64,000 bases of DNA from G963677325 sp963677325. GTDB lineage: Bacteria > Bacteroidota > Bacteroidia > Bacteroidales > Prolixibacteraceae. Position numbers and translations under genes: made by a program. Below, one piece after another: positions 8,986-18,890 of the stretch. The stretch lies in contig CAXXGM010000006.1 in assembly GCA_963677325.2 (NCBI GenBank), positions 248,001 through 312,000 on the forward strand. The letters run 5' to 3'. Below the pieces are notes generated by a model. That model was not told where the DNA came from. It was given only the letters and a program-made list of their open reading frames with translations, and made no database searches. Every line of letters begins with the position of its first letter. Position 1 is the first letter of the stretch.

Positions 8986-9549
8986 TTACCTTAAAAAAGC
9001 AAATGATGGGTTGTACTTAATGTTCACTCCTTTTTTATATTTAATTGTGTTAATTAAAATTACAAGAAAGTTGAAAAGATACATGCCTATAAACCCAATA
9101 ATCCCGAAAATTGAAATTGGAAATATCCTGAATCTAAATATTGTGCCAATAAAAATAATGAATAAACCTATTATCCAGGTTATCTGAAAATTGAGGATCA
9201 TTTTTCCTACTTTGTTTACGTCTTTTATTTTATCTCTTTTAAGAATCCAGATAATAAGAGGTAATAAAGCTCCAAGAACTGGATAGACCATAAATCCAAA
9301 CTGCGATAAATTCATTATTGTTATTATACTTTCATCTTCAATTAACTCTTTGTCTATTAATTCTTGGGTGGAGACTTCCAATGATTGTGACAACCTGATA
9401 AGAGAATCTCCCCTTGCCTCTGTTTCACCATTTTCAATTCTTTGAATCGTCCTGATACTTAAACCAGAAATTTCTGCTAACTTTTCCTGAGAAAATCCCA
9501 TTCTGATTCTCTGTTCTTTGATCCTCTTTGCTGATTCCTTGTCTGCCAT
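8986..9549 (-). CDS. XRE-type helix-turn-helix protein fused to DUF4870-like membrane domain
   Basis: A 187-residue protein. Residues 8-65 form an XRE HTH domain (IKEQRIRMGFSQEKLAEISG, then IRTIQRIENGETEARGDSL). Residues 75-175 hold three hydrophobic helices resembling DUF4870. Membrane-tethered HTH regulators of this kind are common in Bacteroidota. Its stop is 10 bases from the convergent VirJ-like gene. Target genes are unknown. Confidence 0.8.
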   Translation of the reverse strand: MADKESAKRIKEQRIRMGFSQEKLAEISGLSIRTIQRIENGETEARGDSLIRLSQSLEVSTQELIDKELIEDESIITIMNLSQFGFMVYPVLGALLPLIIWILKRDKIKDVNKVGKMILNFQITWIIGLFIIFIGTIFRFRIFPISIFGIIGFIGMYLFNFLVILINTIKYKKGVNIKYNPSFAFLR

Positions 9550-9947
9550 GCTCCAGGATTAAAATTTTCATCAAAAATATGAACGATTTTATGATTATTA
9601 TGCGTCAGTTTCACGACATTTTTATGACAAATACATCAGATTGCAATCTCTTGAAGCTTTTTCAATATACTATTCATTTGTTCTTCAAAGAAATGAATAA
9701 GAATTTCTCCGCACTTTAATCCTTACATCCTTTTTCTATTTTCTTGAACCATCAATCTCATACTAAGCGTTATTTAAATTACTGTTTGGATTCAGTATAA
9801 ACGCTGTTTCTTCGCTTAGGAGCGAATATAGAGCGAACAAACTCCCTTTTCAACAGATGAATGAAGGAATGAAGGAAGTGATTGTGGATTTTAAGTTTTG
9901 TCCTTTAAATCAATGCTGTTGTACCTTCCCTTTTACTTAAGAACTCC
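9550..9947. other. Gene-free interval between HTH gene and aspartate kinase
   Basis: About 400 A/T-rich bases with no convincing reading frame. One small hairpin, TTCGCT-TAGG-AGCGAA at 9811-9826, is visible. Nothing else is recognised. Confidence 0.5.
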
Positions 9948-11267
9948 TCAGTTATTGTTTAAAAGTCGATTGCTTAAAGCCTGCAGGGTCGCTTTTTTAT
10001 CATTTGTTTCCACCAAAACAGAAATATTGTGACGGCTTCCGCCATATGAGATCATCCGGATTGGAACATCCTCCAAAGCGGTGAATACTTTTGCTGCAAA
10101 TCCCTTCTCTTCAGCAATCACATCACCTACGATGCAGACAATGGTCTGGTCTTTATCTACCTTTACTTTACCGTATTCCTTCAATTCGGTAACGATGTCG
10201 TCAAGGTGTTTTGGATTGTCAAGGGTAACGGACACAGCAACTTCAGAGGTAGCAATCATATCAATCGGAGTCTTGAAATACTCGAATATTTCAAAGACGC
10301 TTTTCATAAAACCATATGCATTGAGCATCCTTCCTGAACGAATGCGTATCGCGGTAATACCATCTTTGGCGGCTACTGCTTTAATCCCTTTCCCCGTGCT
10401 TTCTGAAGTGATCAGGGTACCCGGATCCGAAGGATTCATAGTGTTTTTAAGCCTGACCGGTATGTTGTTCACCTTAGCCGGGAGCACCGTCTGCGGATGC
10501 AATATTTTGGCCCCGAAATAAGCAAGTTCAGCCGCTTCACTGAAAGAAAGGCGGTCGACTCTCTTTGTATTTTCTACATACCTCGGATCGTTGTTATGAA
10601 ATCCATCGATATCAGTCCAGATCTGAACTTCTTCACTGTTTATGGCTGCCCCGATGATGGTAGCGGTATAATCGGACCCTCCTCTCTGAAGATTATCGAC
10701 TTCATTCTGATCATTGCGGCAAATAAATCCCTGGGTAATATAGTAATCGGATTTAGGATAACTTTTGAGGATCTCATTCAGTTTTTCCTTAATATAACGA
10801 CTATCCGGAGTCTTGTCACCGTCTATTTTCATAAAATCGAGTGCGGGAAGCAGTGCTGCTTTGTAACCATTTTCCTGCATCAACAAGGTAAAAAGAGCTG
10901 TGGAGATCAGTTCTCCCTGGGCAACAATGGTCCTTTCACCTGCTTCATTGAAAGAACCGGATGTAAAACTTTTAATTACATCAAACCGCTCTTCCAAAAT
11001 CTTTTTACCTTTCTCTCTCATCTCATTGGATGAATAAAGATTGTAAACAAGATTGTAATATTTCTTCTCCAGGCTGCTTATCAAGCCTAAAGCTGATTCC
11101 TTGTTTTTCTTTGAAAGGTAATCCGAAATCTCAACAAGATTATTTGTGGTGCCCGACATAGCTGAGAGTACAACCAGTTTCTGTTCACCATTTGTAATGA
11201 GATCCATTACCGCCCGCATATTGGCGATCGATCCTACCGAAGTTCCTCCGAATTTGAATACCTTCAT
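9948..11267 (-). CDS. lysC: Aspartate kinase (monofunctional)
   Basis: A 439-residue enzyme phosphorylating L-aspartate, the first step to lysine, threonine, methionine and diaminopimelate. The N-terminus MKVFKFGGTSVGS is the amino-acid kinase signature. SFNEAGERTIVAQGELIS and LQRGGSDYTATIIGAA supply the substrate and ATP-site loops, with WTDIDGFHNNDPRYV and AYFGAKILHP following. The last ~140 residues form two ACT regulatory domains (IRIRSGRMLNAYGF and IVCIVGD starts). It is a single-gene unit, not fused to homoserine dehydrogenase. A possible promoter lies at 11316-11347. Confidence 0.95.
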   Translation of the reverse strand: MKVFKFGGTSVGSIANMRAVMDLITNGEQKLVVLSAMSGTTNNLVEISDYLSKKNKESALGLISSLEKKYYNLVYNLYSSNEMREKGKKILEERFDVIKSFTSGSFNEAGERTIVAQGELISTALFTLLMQENGYKAALLPALDFMKIDGDKTPDSRYIKEKLNEILKSYPKSDYYITQGFICRNDQNEVDNLQRGGSDYTATIIGAAINSEEVQIWTDIDGFHNNDPRYVENTKRVDRLSFSEAAELAYFGAKILHPQTVLPAKVNNIPVRLKNTMNPSDPGTLITSESTGKGIKAVAAKDGITAIRIRSGRMLNAYGFMKSVFEIFEYFKTPIDMIATSEVAVSVTLDNPKHLDDIVTELKEYGKVKVDKDQTIVCIVGDVIAEEKGFAAKVFTALEDVPIRMISYGGSRHNISVLVETNDKKATLQALSNRLLNNN

Positions 11268-11578
11268 TTAATGGGTTTATTCTATTAATTATTACTATCT
11301 ATTCTTATTCAGGCACAAAAATAAATATATTTTAAACCTGTGAGCAAGCAGACTTTAAAGTATTTCATTTTTGTTCTTACAATTTGTAATTGATCTTAAA
11401 ATATTATAATGGAATAATTGCCGGATGCCTCAACTAAAAATCCATCTATTTGTTAGTCTTATCAAAAACAGAACAAGCCCAAAGAACAAAATACCGGTTA
11501 AAATTTGAAATAGTATGCGATTAAAATAGAGTCTTTGTATTCGTAATTTCTGTTATTAACAATTAAAAAGTAAAAAAC
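11268..11578. other. Divergent intergenic region lysC/dodecin with minus-strand promoter
   Basis: On the minus strand a TATTTTTG -7 element (complement of 11316-11323) sits 21 bases after a TTG (complement of 11345-11347), fitting the Bacteroidota promoter pattern for lysC. No clear promoter was seen for the dodecin gene and no riboswitch-like fold was recognised. Confidence 0.45.
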
Positions 11579-11779
11579 ATGAGGATTGTAAAAATAATCG
11601 AAGTCATTGCCACTTCGGATAAAAGTTTCGAGGATGCTGCCCATAAAGCTGTTGAAGAGGCTTCAAAAACAGTTAAAAACATTAAATCCATCTGGATAAA
11701 GGAAATGAAGGGCAAAGTGGAAAATAACAAGATCGTTTCCTATGGCGTGAATGCCAAAATTTCATTTGAAGTAGATTAA
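11579..11779 (+). CDS. Dodecin
   Basis: A 66-residue protein matching the dodecin family in length and pattern: MRIVKIIEVIATSDKSFEDA, AVEEASKTVKNIKSIWIKEM with the Trp that stacks on the flavin, and a final strand VNAKISFEVD. Dodecins form dodecameric shells that bind and buffer flavins (riboflavin or FMN) in the cytosol. It stands alone with about 300 bases of free sequence upstream. Confidence 0.93.
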   Translation: MRIVKIIEVIATSDKSFEDAAHKAVEEASKTVKNIKSIWIKEMKGKVENNKIVSYGVNAKISFEVD

Positions 11780-11937
11780 CCTTAAAAAAGAAACGATATT
11801 CCCTCTTCATAAAATTCATACCCTGAAATGATATGTAAATTTCAGGAGGAATGGCTTGTGTTAATTTCCATGAACCCGGGTTCGGAATAAATTTTATTTG
11901 TGCAGCTTTTATTTGTGCAGCCGCTTCCTGTCATACT

Positions 11938-12984
11938 TTATCTCAAATCAATCAATATCTTCAAATATTTTTCTGGTTTTGCTTCCAATAATTCAAAGGC
12001 CTTCTGCATCTTCTCAACAGGCATAATCTCAGTAATCAATGCTTCCGGCTTAAGGTTCCCTCTGAAAAGCTGTTCAATTGTTTCAGCAAACTCTCCATGA
12101 CTGACTCTTGAAGTGATGATCTTTCCCTCCTTCCAGATCAGTTCCTTAAATACAATGGGTGACGGCTCATCCGAAAGGCCGAGGGTGCAGACTATTCCGG
12201 CGCCTTTTATGCTTTGAATGCATCCCCTGACCGGGTTTGCTCTCCCCTCAACATGATGAGCATGGCCCACGGCTTCAAAAGCAATATCAACTCCTCGTCC
12301 ATCAGTAAGCCGCATAATCTCCTCAACCGGATTTTTATGCAATGCATTAACGGGGATTACATTTTCATTGACAGAGGCCGCAATGTCCAATCTGCTATCG
12401 AGAATATCCACGATAAAGATCTTTCCCTTAGTCCTTGTCCTGGCAGCCTGCAAAATCACCTGTCCCACCCTTCCGGCTCCCCAGATAGCAATGGTATCGC
12501 CTTCCTTTACTCCAGCTCTGTTGTTGGCATGAAATCCAATCGAATAAATCTCCACCAGTGCAGCATGCTCAGAGGGTATTTCTGACGGAACTTTATAAAG
12601 CATCGATTCCGGAACTGCCACATATTGGCAGAAACCTCCGTCCTGATCAATTCCAATCAGTTTCAGGGAAGTACAGGCCGGATAATGTCCTGCAAGGCAG
12701 GCGGGGCATTGGCCACACCAGATAATCGGATCAATGGCTACTTTATCACCGGTTGAGAATCCCTTGATTTCGCTACCGGTCATCTCTACCACTCCCGCCA
12801 TTTCATGTCCAGGAATAAAAGGAACGGGCGTTCTTGACCCAAAATCTCCATTGAATACATGCATATCGCTTCCGCAGATACTGGCATACTCAATCCGAAC
12901 AAGTACCTCCGTAGGTTTTATTTCCGGAATGGATAATTCCTTTATCTCAAATTTTCGGAATTCGGTTAATACGGCAGCTTTCAT
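11938..12984 (-). CDS. Zinc-dependent medium-chain alcohol/polyol dehydrogenase
   Basis: A 348-residue MDR oxidoreductase. Cys37 (CGSD) and GHE at 59-61 are catalytic-zinc ligands. The four-cysteine structural zinc loop is C90-GQ-C93-PA-C96 and C104. The Rossmann motif GAGRVG follows, with an acidic residue after the second strand (FIVDILDSR), favouring NAD over NADP. It resembles sorbitol and threonine dehydrogenases; the substrate cannot be fixed from sequence. No obvious operon partner. Confidence 0.88.
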   Translation of the reverse strand: MKAAVLTEFRKFEIKELSIPEIKPTEVLVRIEYASICGSDMHVFNGDFGSRTPVPFIPGHEMAGVVEMTGSEIKGFSTGDKVAIDPIIWCGQCPACLAGHYPACTSLKLIGIDQDGGFCQYVAVPESMLYKVPSEIPSEHAALVEIYSIGFHANNRAGVKEGDTIAIWGAGRVGQVILQAARTRTKGKIFIVDILDSRLDIAASVNENVIPVNALHKNPVEEIMRLTDGRGVDIAFEAVGHAHHVEGRANPVRGCIQSIKGAGIVCTLGLSDEPSPIVFKELIWKEGKIITSRVSHGEFAETIEQLFRGNLKPEALITEIMPVEKMQKAFELLEAKPEKYLKILIDLR

Positions 12985-13116
12985 GGTTATATCTTTTGAA
13001 TTGACAAAATTAACATATATCCCTGGAATGCCACTTTATGGAGCATAAATGATATCCTGCATCCCAGGAGCGATATCATTGAAAATTGTTACAAATACTA
13101 TTTTGATATTCCCTAA

Positions 13117-13248
13117 TGTGCTGATGAGGAATATTATATCTTATTAGCTCCCAATATCGGAATTGTAAAAGAATACTATTCAGGTGAATGGCCTGATAGA
13201 ATTGCTTTGAAAAAAGTCAGAATTAATGGAGTCGTGAGAGAATTCTAA
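13117..13248 (+). pseudogene. C-terminal gene remnant
   Basis: An open stretch of 43 codons after a TAA at 13114, ending at TAA 13246-13248. It reads ...EEYYILLAPNIGIVKEYY, then SGEWPDRIALKKVRINGVVREF, which looks like the end of a secreted or lipoprotein domain, but there is no start codon and no upstream coding sequence. I interpret it as the tail of a decayed gene. Confidence 0.4.
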
Positions 13249-13258
13249 CATTTCAGGG

Positions 13259-14869
13259 CTATCTTAATACAACAGGCGGCGGCAGAATTTTAGACTGATC
13301 TATGATCAGACTTGCTGCTTTAGTGGTTGGTGTAAGCTCCATCACATCTTTAGCCTGAAAATCAGTAAACGAGTAGGTCATTCCCGCAAGCTTCATTATC
13401 CTTTTGACAATCAACTCACGCCCGGGAGCATTTATGTAACTGATATTGTTAATCATCAGGCTCCCGCTTTCAGGTCTCCAGACACCCTTTGAATACAAAT
13501 CGGCTCCTTCAAAGGCATTAACATATGAATACTTTGGCAGACCGATGAAGTGCTTCCATAATATATTACTCAGGTCATTTGTTACATCAACATTTAAAAA
13601 GATTCCTTTAGTTTGATCCGCACGCAAAATATCGATCTCACTCTGCGAAATCGCACTATAATTCTGTACATACTCGTCAGCAAGATTTCCAAATCCATGT
13701 CCTCCAGCTTCATGTTGTAAAATACCGCGAAAATAAGTTGGATTTATCGGACAAATCGAAGTATTTAACCCCGAATATCCCGAATGGATGTATGTGGTTC
13801 CGCCGTATTGGCTACTGTTTGCAATCAGAACCGCCACTGTGTTATTGATGTCGATGACAGGAGCCTTTAGAACATAATTGCGGCAAGTTGATAGATTAAC
13901 CGCCATTTCCGATGTTCCGGTTTTTGTAAACTTGGTTCCAAATTTGGTATTAACAGTTGTGGTGGTATTGCTGATACCGCTTTCTGCTGAAATTGCGTAT
14001 ACCATATATACATTAAAGTAAGCCGAATAAGTTTTATAGGGTTCAATGGCAAAGAAATATTCAACTGCCTGTTTAATGTTGCTGGCATATTTACCGCTTG
14101 AAATCTCCTGTACCGTGTAACCATCCCCCAAAAAGACAAGATCGATTCCGTTACCCACTGTAGCCTTTCTTAAAGTCACACAGCTTCCATCATTAAAAGA
14201 GGAAGTTGTAAAAGAAACCTGATTCCCGTAAGACGTTCCGGAACTGTTGGTGGCATAAGCCCTAAGATAATATGTTGTATTGGAAATTAATCCCGTAATA
14301 TTGCTTGTAAAAGTTCCGGTACCTGTTCCATCTTCTGTTTTCAAATCCGAAAGAGTAGGATTCTGAGCGGTGCTCCAACAAACACCCCGGGCAGTCACTG
14401 GCGCCCCGCCATCACTGGCAATATTCCCGCCACCGGTTGCCTTACAATCGGTGACGTCAGAAACGGCCCATGTCGTCAATGCTGGCGTAAGGGCTAAAGT
14501 ATTGACAATGTGCTGACTGCTGTAACCGGTCCCGGAAGAATTGATGGCATAGGCCCTTAAATAATAAGTTGTGGCCGGTGTAAGTCCCGAAATTACGCTG
14601 GTGACACTTTCAGATCCTTTACCATTGGTTGCTTTATTATCACCAAGGGTGGGATTCTGGTTTGTACTCCAGCAGATTCCTTTGTCTATGATGGAGTCAC
14701 CACCATCGTTGGTAATCAATTCAACAATTGTGATCGAATTATGGGTGATTTCAGCGAGTTTTATGGAGAGGACCGGTGTTATCCGTGCATTTTCTTTTAC
14801 ACAACTAAAAAATATTATCAGGAGCAATCCAGCCAGAACAAAAGGCCGCAGAGCAGAATCGTATTTCAT
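13259..14869 (-). CDS. M64 (IgA-peptidase-like) zinc metallopeptidase lipoprotein
   Basis: A 536-residue lipoprotein (FFSC lipobox, Cys23). Two fibronectin-III-like repeats follow (about 35-127 and 130-223), each with the GICWSTNQNPTL / GVCWSTAQNPTL motif and a TTYYLRAYA.NSSGT strand. The catalytic domain starts near FLGDGYT (247-252) and carries HEAGGHGFGNLADEY at 386-400: zinc ligands His386 and His391, catalytic Glu387, and Asp398 as likely third ligand, the M64 signature. It should act on the cell surface or periplasm; actual IgA cleavage is not implied. Single-gene unit. Confidence 0.88.
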   Translation of the reverse strand: MKYDSALRPFVLAGLLLIIFFSCVKENARITPVLSIKLAEITHNSITIVELITNDGGDSIIDKGICWSTNQNPTLGDNKATNGKGSESVTSVISGLTPATTYYLRAYAINSSGTGYSSQHIVNTLALTPALTTWAVSDVTDCKATGGGNIASDGGAPVTARGVCWSTAQNPTLSDLKTEDGTGTGTFTSNITGLISNTTYYLRAYATNSSGTSYGNQVSFTTSSFNDGSCVTLRKATVGNGIDLVFLGDGYTVQEISSGKYASNIKQAVEYFFAIEPYKTYSAYFNVYMVYAISAESGISNTTTTVNTKFGTKFTKTGTSEMAVNLSTCRNYVLKAPVIDINNTVAVLIANSSQYGGTTYIHSGYSGLNTSICPINPTYFRGILQHEAGGHGFGNLADEYVQNYSAISQSEIDILRADQTKGIFLNVDVTNDLSNILWKHFIGLPKYSYVNAFEGADLYSKGVWRPESGSLMINNISYINAPGRELIVKRIMKLAGMTYSFTDFQAKDVMELTPTTKAASLIIDQSKILPPPVVLR

Positions 14870-15068
14870 AATTTATGCTTAATTAAATATTTGTAGCTTA
14901 GCGATTTTCAGACTTCAAACATAAAAAAAAAATCAATTGAACAAGAAAAATTTAACATCTAAAAATTTTTCTTTACATCTTTCTGCAAATATCCTGTGAA
15001 AAGTTGTTGTTGGGAGCAAGATGTGTAAACAATATTTACTAATTTTAATGTAGCTAATTTAAATTATT

Positions 15069-15986
15069 ATGAATTTGAATCGCCGTCAGTTTTTAACCTC
15101 AGCCGCAACGGCATCGGGCCTTGCAATTCTTCCCACCGGGTCTGTTTTCCCAATCGATAAAATCACACGTCTTACAAAGCCCAAAGTGATAGTTGGGATG
15201 AATGCTTATTCTTTTAATGGTCCATTAATTGATAAAACAATGACCATTAAGGATCTTCTTGAATATTGTGCAAACAATGGAATTGAATCGGTTGATCTGA
15301 CCGGATACTATTTTCCATCTTATCCCGTTGTTCCCGATGACCATGAAATATTCAGCACTAAACGAAAAGCTTTTCTGTTAAGAGTTGATATAAGCGGAAC
15401 GGGTATCAGAAATGATTTTACCATTGCGGATAAGGATCAAAGGGAAAAAGAGGTCCGGATGGTAAAGGATTGGGTAGTGTTTGCGGAAAAACTCGGAGCT
15501 CCGTGTCTTCGGATATTTTCCGGAAATACGCCTCTGGGAGCATATTCCAGAAAAGAAGTATTGAACTGGATGGTAAATGACCTGAAGGAGTGCGCTGATT
15601 TTGCCGGACAGCACGGAGTCATGCTGGCCGTTCAAAATCACAACGATTTTCTTAAAACAGCTGACCAGGTGGAAGAATTAATGAAGCTGGTCAATTCGGA
15701 TTGGTTCGGACTGATGCTGGATATTGGTGGCTTTCAATCCTCTGACGATCCATATAAAGAGATAGAACAGGTGCTTCCCTATGCCGTCAACTGGCAGATA
15801 AAGGAATCAGTATATGTCAACAAGGTTGAGACCAGGACTGATCTTTCCAGAATTGCTGATATTATAAAAAGATCGACCTACCGGGGCTTTCTTCCCATTG
15901 AAACACTCGGCAAAGAGAATCCAAAGGAAAAATTCAGAAGTTTTTACCTTGAGGTAAAGAAGGCCATGAGAGAAATTGCCGGTTAA
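15069..15986 (+). CDS. Tat-exported sugar phosphate isomerase/epimerase-like TIM barrel
   Basis: A 305-residue protein with a twin-arginine-type signal (NRRQFLTSAATASGLAIL). The AP-endonuclease-2/xylose-isomerase-like barrel follows: NNGIESVDLTGYYFP, GAPCLRIFSGN, VMLAVQNHNDFLKT with likely metal-binding His/Asn, LMLDIGGF and FLPIETLGKENP. The family has isomerase or epimerase activity on keto-sugars in Bacteroidota polysaccharide use. The substrate is unknown, and it is not in a polysaccharide locus. A second Tat-exported barrel is encoded at 20861-21757. Confidence 0.8.
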   Translation: MNLNRRQFLTSAATASGLAILPTGSVFPIDKITRLTKPKVIVGMNAYSFNGPLIDKTMTIKDLLEYCANNGIESVDLTGYYFPSYPVVPDDHEIFSTKRKAFLLRVDISGTGIRNDFTIADKDQREKEVRMVKDWVVFAEKLGAPCLRIFSGNTPLGAYSRKEVLNWMVNDLKECADFAGQHGVMLAVQNHNDFLKTADQVEELMKLVNSDWFGLMLDIGGFQSSDDPYKEIEQVLPYAVNWQIKESVYVNKVETRTDLSRIADIIKRSTYRGFLPIETLGKENPKEKFRSFYLEVKKAMREIAG

Positions 15987-16069
15987 ATTTCAAAAGGATT
16001 TCATTCAGAGTTGAAAAAAAAAACGGATAGGACTTAAGGTACTGTGTCTCTTGGATTCCTTACCTTTAG

Positions 16070-16100
16070 TTGTATATTTCATATGTTTAATGTATATTTG
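16070..16100 (+). promoter_or_regulatory. Bacteroidota-type promoter for the lipocalin gene
   Basis: TTG at 16070-16072, 20-base spacer, TATATTTG at 16093-16100, matching TTG-N19/20-TAnnTTTG. The start codon is 75 bases downstream. Confidence 0.6.
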
Positions 16101-16174
16101 AAAATGCTCTTGAAATAGTAAGATTTAGCAGAAATAACAGGTAGCATTAAGCTTGCGAAATAAAGTGATTCTCC

Positions 16175-16702
16175 ATGAAAACATACTTTATCATTTTATC
16201 GGTTCTGTTTTGTTTCAGTTGTAAATCTCAAAATAATGAAGCCATGATCAATAAAACTACCATCAAAGAACTTGATTTAAACCGGTATCTTGGTAAATGG
16301 TACGAAATAGCACGTTTCCCACATTCATTCGAAAAAGATCTGGTAGGAGTTACAGCGACCTATCGGTTAATGGATAATGGTCGAATTCAAGTACTTAATG
16401 AAGGTTACAAAAAAAGTTTCAATGGGGAATTGAAAAAAGCTTATGGCAAAGCAAAAACAACCAATCATCCCGGGAAACTTAAAGTTTCTTTTTTTCTCTT
16501 TTTCTATTCCGATTACAATATCCTTGAGATAGATCCAAATTACCAATGGGTACTGATTGGCAGTTCCGCGCCTAAATATCTGTGGATTCTGAGCCGCACT
16601 CCTCATATCGACCAGAATCTTTGTGATCAAATAACCGGGAAAGCTAAAGAAAGGGGTTACGATATTTCCAAACTGTTTTTAGTGCCGCAGAAAGAAAAAT
16701 AA
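16175..16702 (+). CDS. blc: Bacterial lipocalin, outer-membrane lipoprotein
   Basis: A 175-residue lipoprotein (LFCFSC lipobox, Cys16). It has the lipocalin motif LDLNRYLGKWYEIARFPHSFE (GxW signature, about residues 34-54) and later ILEIDPNYQWVLIGSSAPKYLWILSR, matching E. coli Blc. It should bind lysophospholipids or fatty acids at the outer membrane and is linked to envelope repair. It is preceded by a clear promoter and stands alone. Confidence 0.93.
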   Translation: MKTYFIILSVLFCFSCKSQNNEAMINKTTIKELDLNRYLGKWYEIARFPHSFEKDLVGVTATYRLMDNGRIQVLNEGYKKSFNGELKKAYGKAKTTNHPGKLKVSFFLFFYSDYNILEIDPNYQWVLIGSSAPKYLWILSRTPHIDQNLCDQITGKAKERGYDISKLFLVPQKEK

Positions 16703-17188
16703 TTGCATATTTCTTTCTGTCAGATTAATACACTAAAAAATACTTATTATTCAGGTTGAGGCCAGTATAAATTTGTCTTATTTTATCCACCCGACCTCAA
16801 CCGGATTGGCTCGTATTATCTATATACTATCTGTACATTATCTGTACACTATCTGTGCTATTTTAGTACAGCAACTGCACAGTAACTGCACAGAAATAGC
16901 GAAGGAGATACCTCGTTGTTAATTTTATTTCGAATTTCTGTGTATTGGCGGCCTATTAGGGATTTATGATTAGTTATATAGCAGGAAATAAGGGAGGGAT
17001 CCGAACTCAAAATATGAATTGCTTCTATTATTAAGTTGAAAAAAAACAATCCTTATAATGAATTTTCGTCCGGTATATTATTCCGGCTTGTTTCATCTGA
17101 TTTTTTTGAGAAGATGAAGCTTTTTTATCTCCTTTCCCTTTCCGGTCAGATAAACTGATCCTTCATAAAAAACTAAGAACCTCTACTT
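16703..17188. other. Intergenic interval before prfC, holding a repeat array
   Basis: A gene-free stretch. The main content is the 11-nt array at 16817-16904, described separately, and the RF3 promoter at its end. No reading frame in it looks coding. Confidence 0.5.
16817..16904. repeat. Eight-unit 11-nt array with inverted second half
   Basis: Exact 11-base steps: TATCTATATAC, TATCTGTACAT, TATCTGTACAC, TATCTGTGCTA, then TTTTAGTACAG, CAACTGCACAG, TAACTGCACAG, AAATAGCGAAG. The first four share TATCTGTRC; the next carry the complement GYACAG. The whole can fold back on itself. Confidence 0.75.
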
Positions 17189-17219
17189 TTGGGCAAGCAA
17201 TTAATTTGAAGTAAGTTTG
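17189..17219 (+). promoter_or_regulatory. Promoter of prfC
   Basis: TTG at 17189-17191, 20-base spacer, TAAGTTTG at 17212-17219. The start codon at 17238 follows within 20 bases. Confidence 0.65.
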
Positions 17220-17237
17220 CATCCTTAAATTTTGTTT

Positions 17238-18812
17238 ATGGGATTGAAAGAAGAGATATTGCGCCGCAGGACTTTTGGTATTGTCAGTCACCCTGATGCA
17301 GGGAAAACTACACTTACAGAAAAACTGCTGTTATTTGGGGGGGCAATACACGTAGCCGGGGCTGTCAAAAGCAATAAAATAAAAAAAACAACAACTTCCG
17401 ACTTCATGGAAATCGAGCGGCAGAGAGGTATCTCAGTGGCTACTTCCGTGATGGGATTCGAATACCAGCAATACAAAATCAATATTCTCGATACTCCCGG
17501 CCACCAGGATTTTCAGGAAGATACATTCAGGACCCTCACTGCTGTTGACAGCGTAATTATCGTCATCGATGCGGCCAAGGGAGTGGAGCCTCAGACAGAA
17601 AAACTGATGTCCGTCTGTCGCAGCCGGAAAACTCCGGTAATCGTCTTCATCAATAAAATGGACCGTCCGGCTGACGACACTTTTGATCTGCTGGATGACA
17701 TTGAAAAACAATTGCAGATTAAAGTTTGCCCTCTCAGCTGGCCAATAAATAACGGACCTGATTTCAAGGGAGTTTACAATATTTACGACGAAAATCTTGT
17801 TCTTTTTAATCCTACCATCACCGATATTCCCAAAGGAATAAAATTTACCGATATCACAAGTCCTGCGCTGGAATCTCATATAGGCAAAGATGCACTTCTC
17901 CTTAGAGAAGAGTTGGAAATTATCGAGGAGGTTTATCCTGATTTTGATATAGCAGAATATCTCGCCGGTGATCTTGCTCCGGTTTTCTTTGGAAGCGCTC
18001 TCTACAATTTCGGGGTACAGGAACTTCTGAATACATTTGTCAGAATTGCACCCTCTCCCCGACCCAAAAAAGCTGAGGAAAGGATGGTCATGCCGGATGA
18101 AGATCATTTTACCGGATTCGTCTTTAAAATCCATGCAAACATTGACCCGAACCACCGAAGCCGTATTGCTTTTGTAAAGATCTGTTCCGGCCGCTTTGAA
18201 AGAAATAAGAATTACCGCCACATACGTCTGGCAAAAACATTCAAATATTCAAGTCCAACTGCTTTTATGGCCGATAAAAAAGAGGTCATTGAAGAAGCCT
18301 TCCCGGGAGACATCATTGGAATACCCGATACCGGAAATTTTGTAATCGGAGATACTGTAACAGAGGGAGAAATTCTGCATTACAAAGGACTCCCCTCCTT
18401 TTCACCCGAGATCTTCCGTTACATCGAAAATGCAGACCCCATGAAATCCAAACAGCTCGCCAAAGGGGTGGATCAGCTGATGGATGAAGGGGTGGCACAA
18501 CTCTTCACCAGTCAGCTCAACGGCAGAAAAATCATCGGAACGGTTGGAGCCCTGCAGTTTGAAGTCATTGAATACCGTCTCGAGCATGAATACGGTGCCA
18601 AATGCCGGTGGGAATCCCTTTCTTTGTACAAAGCCTGCTGGATTGAGAGTGAGGATAAGGCCATGCTCGCTGATTTCAAGAAAAGGAAATACAACAAAAT
18701 GGCATCGGACAAACATGGACGTGATGTCTTTTTAGCTGATTCGGGTTTTATTCTGGACATGGCTCAACGTGATTTTCCAAATATAAAATTCCATTTTACC
18801 TCTGAATTTTAA
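17238..18812 (+). CDS. prfC: Peptide chain release factor 3
   Basis: A 524-residue translational GTPase that recycles class I release factors from the ribosome. G1 is SHPDAGKTTLTEKLL. RQRGISVATSVM holds the G2 threonine region, DTPGHQDFQEDT is G3, and FINKMDRP is G4. RF3-type domains follow (FKIHANIDPNHRSRIAFVKICSG and QFEVIEYRLEHEYGA). The ATG at 17238 is preferred over TTG at 17232 because it sits right after a good promoter and starts with the conserved LKEEILRRRTFGIVSHPDAGKT. Confidence 0.97.
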   Translation: MGLKEEILRRRTFGIVSHPDAGKTTLTEKLLLFGGAIHVAGAVKSNKIKKTTTSDFMEIERQRGISVATSVMGFEYQQYKINILDTPGHQDFQEDTFRTLTAVDSVIIVIDAAKGVEPQTEKLMSVCRSRKTPVIVFINKMDRPADDTFDLLDDIEKQLQIKVCPLSWPINNGPDFKGVYNIYDENLVLFNPTITDIPKGIKFTDITSPALESHIGKDALLLREELEIIEEVYPDFDIAEYLAGDLAPVFFGSALYNFGVQELLNTFVRIAPSPRPKKAEERMVMPDEDHFTGFVFKIHANIDPNHRSRIAFVKICSGRFERNKNYRHIRLAKTFKYSSPTAFMADKKEVIEEAFPGDIIGIPDTGNFVIGDTVTEGEILHYKGLPSFSPEIFRYIENADPMKSKQLAKGVDQLMDEGVAQLFTSQLNGRKIIGTVGALQFEVIEYRLEHEYGAKCRWESLSLYKACWIESEDKAMLADFKKRKYNKMASDKHGRDVFLADSGFILDMAQRDFPNIKFHFTSEF

Positions 18813-18890
18813 AAGATTTCACTTTACTGTCCCAATGTTGAAACATTAACCTGAATCAATCGTTTCATTGCCATTATATACTCAGGTATT

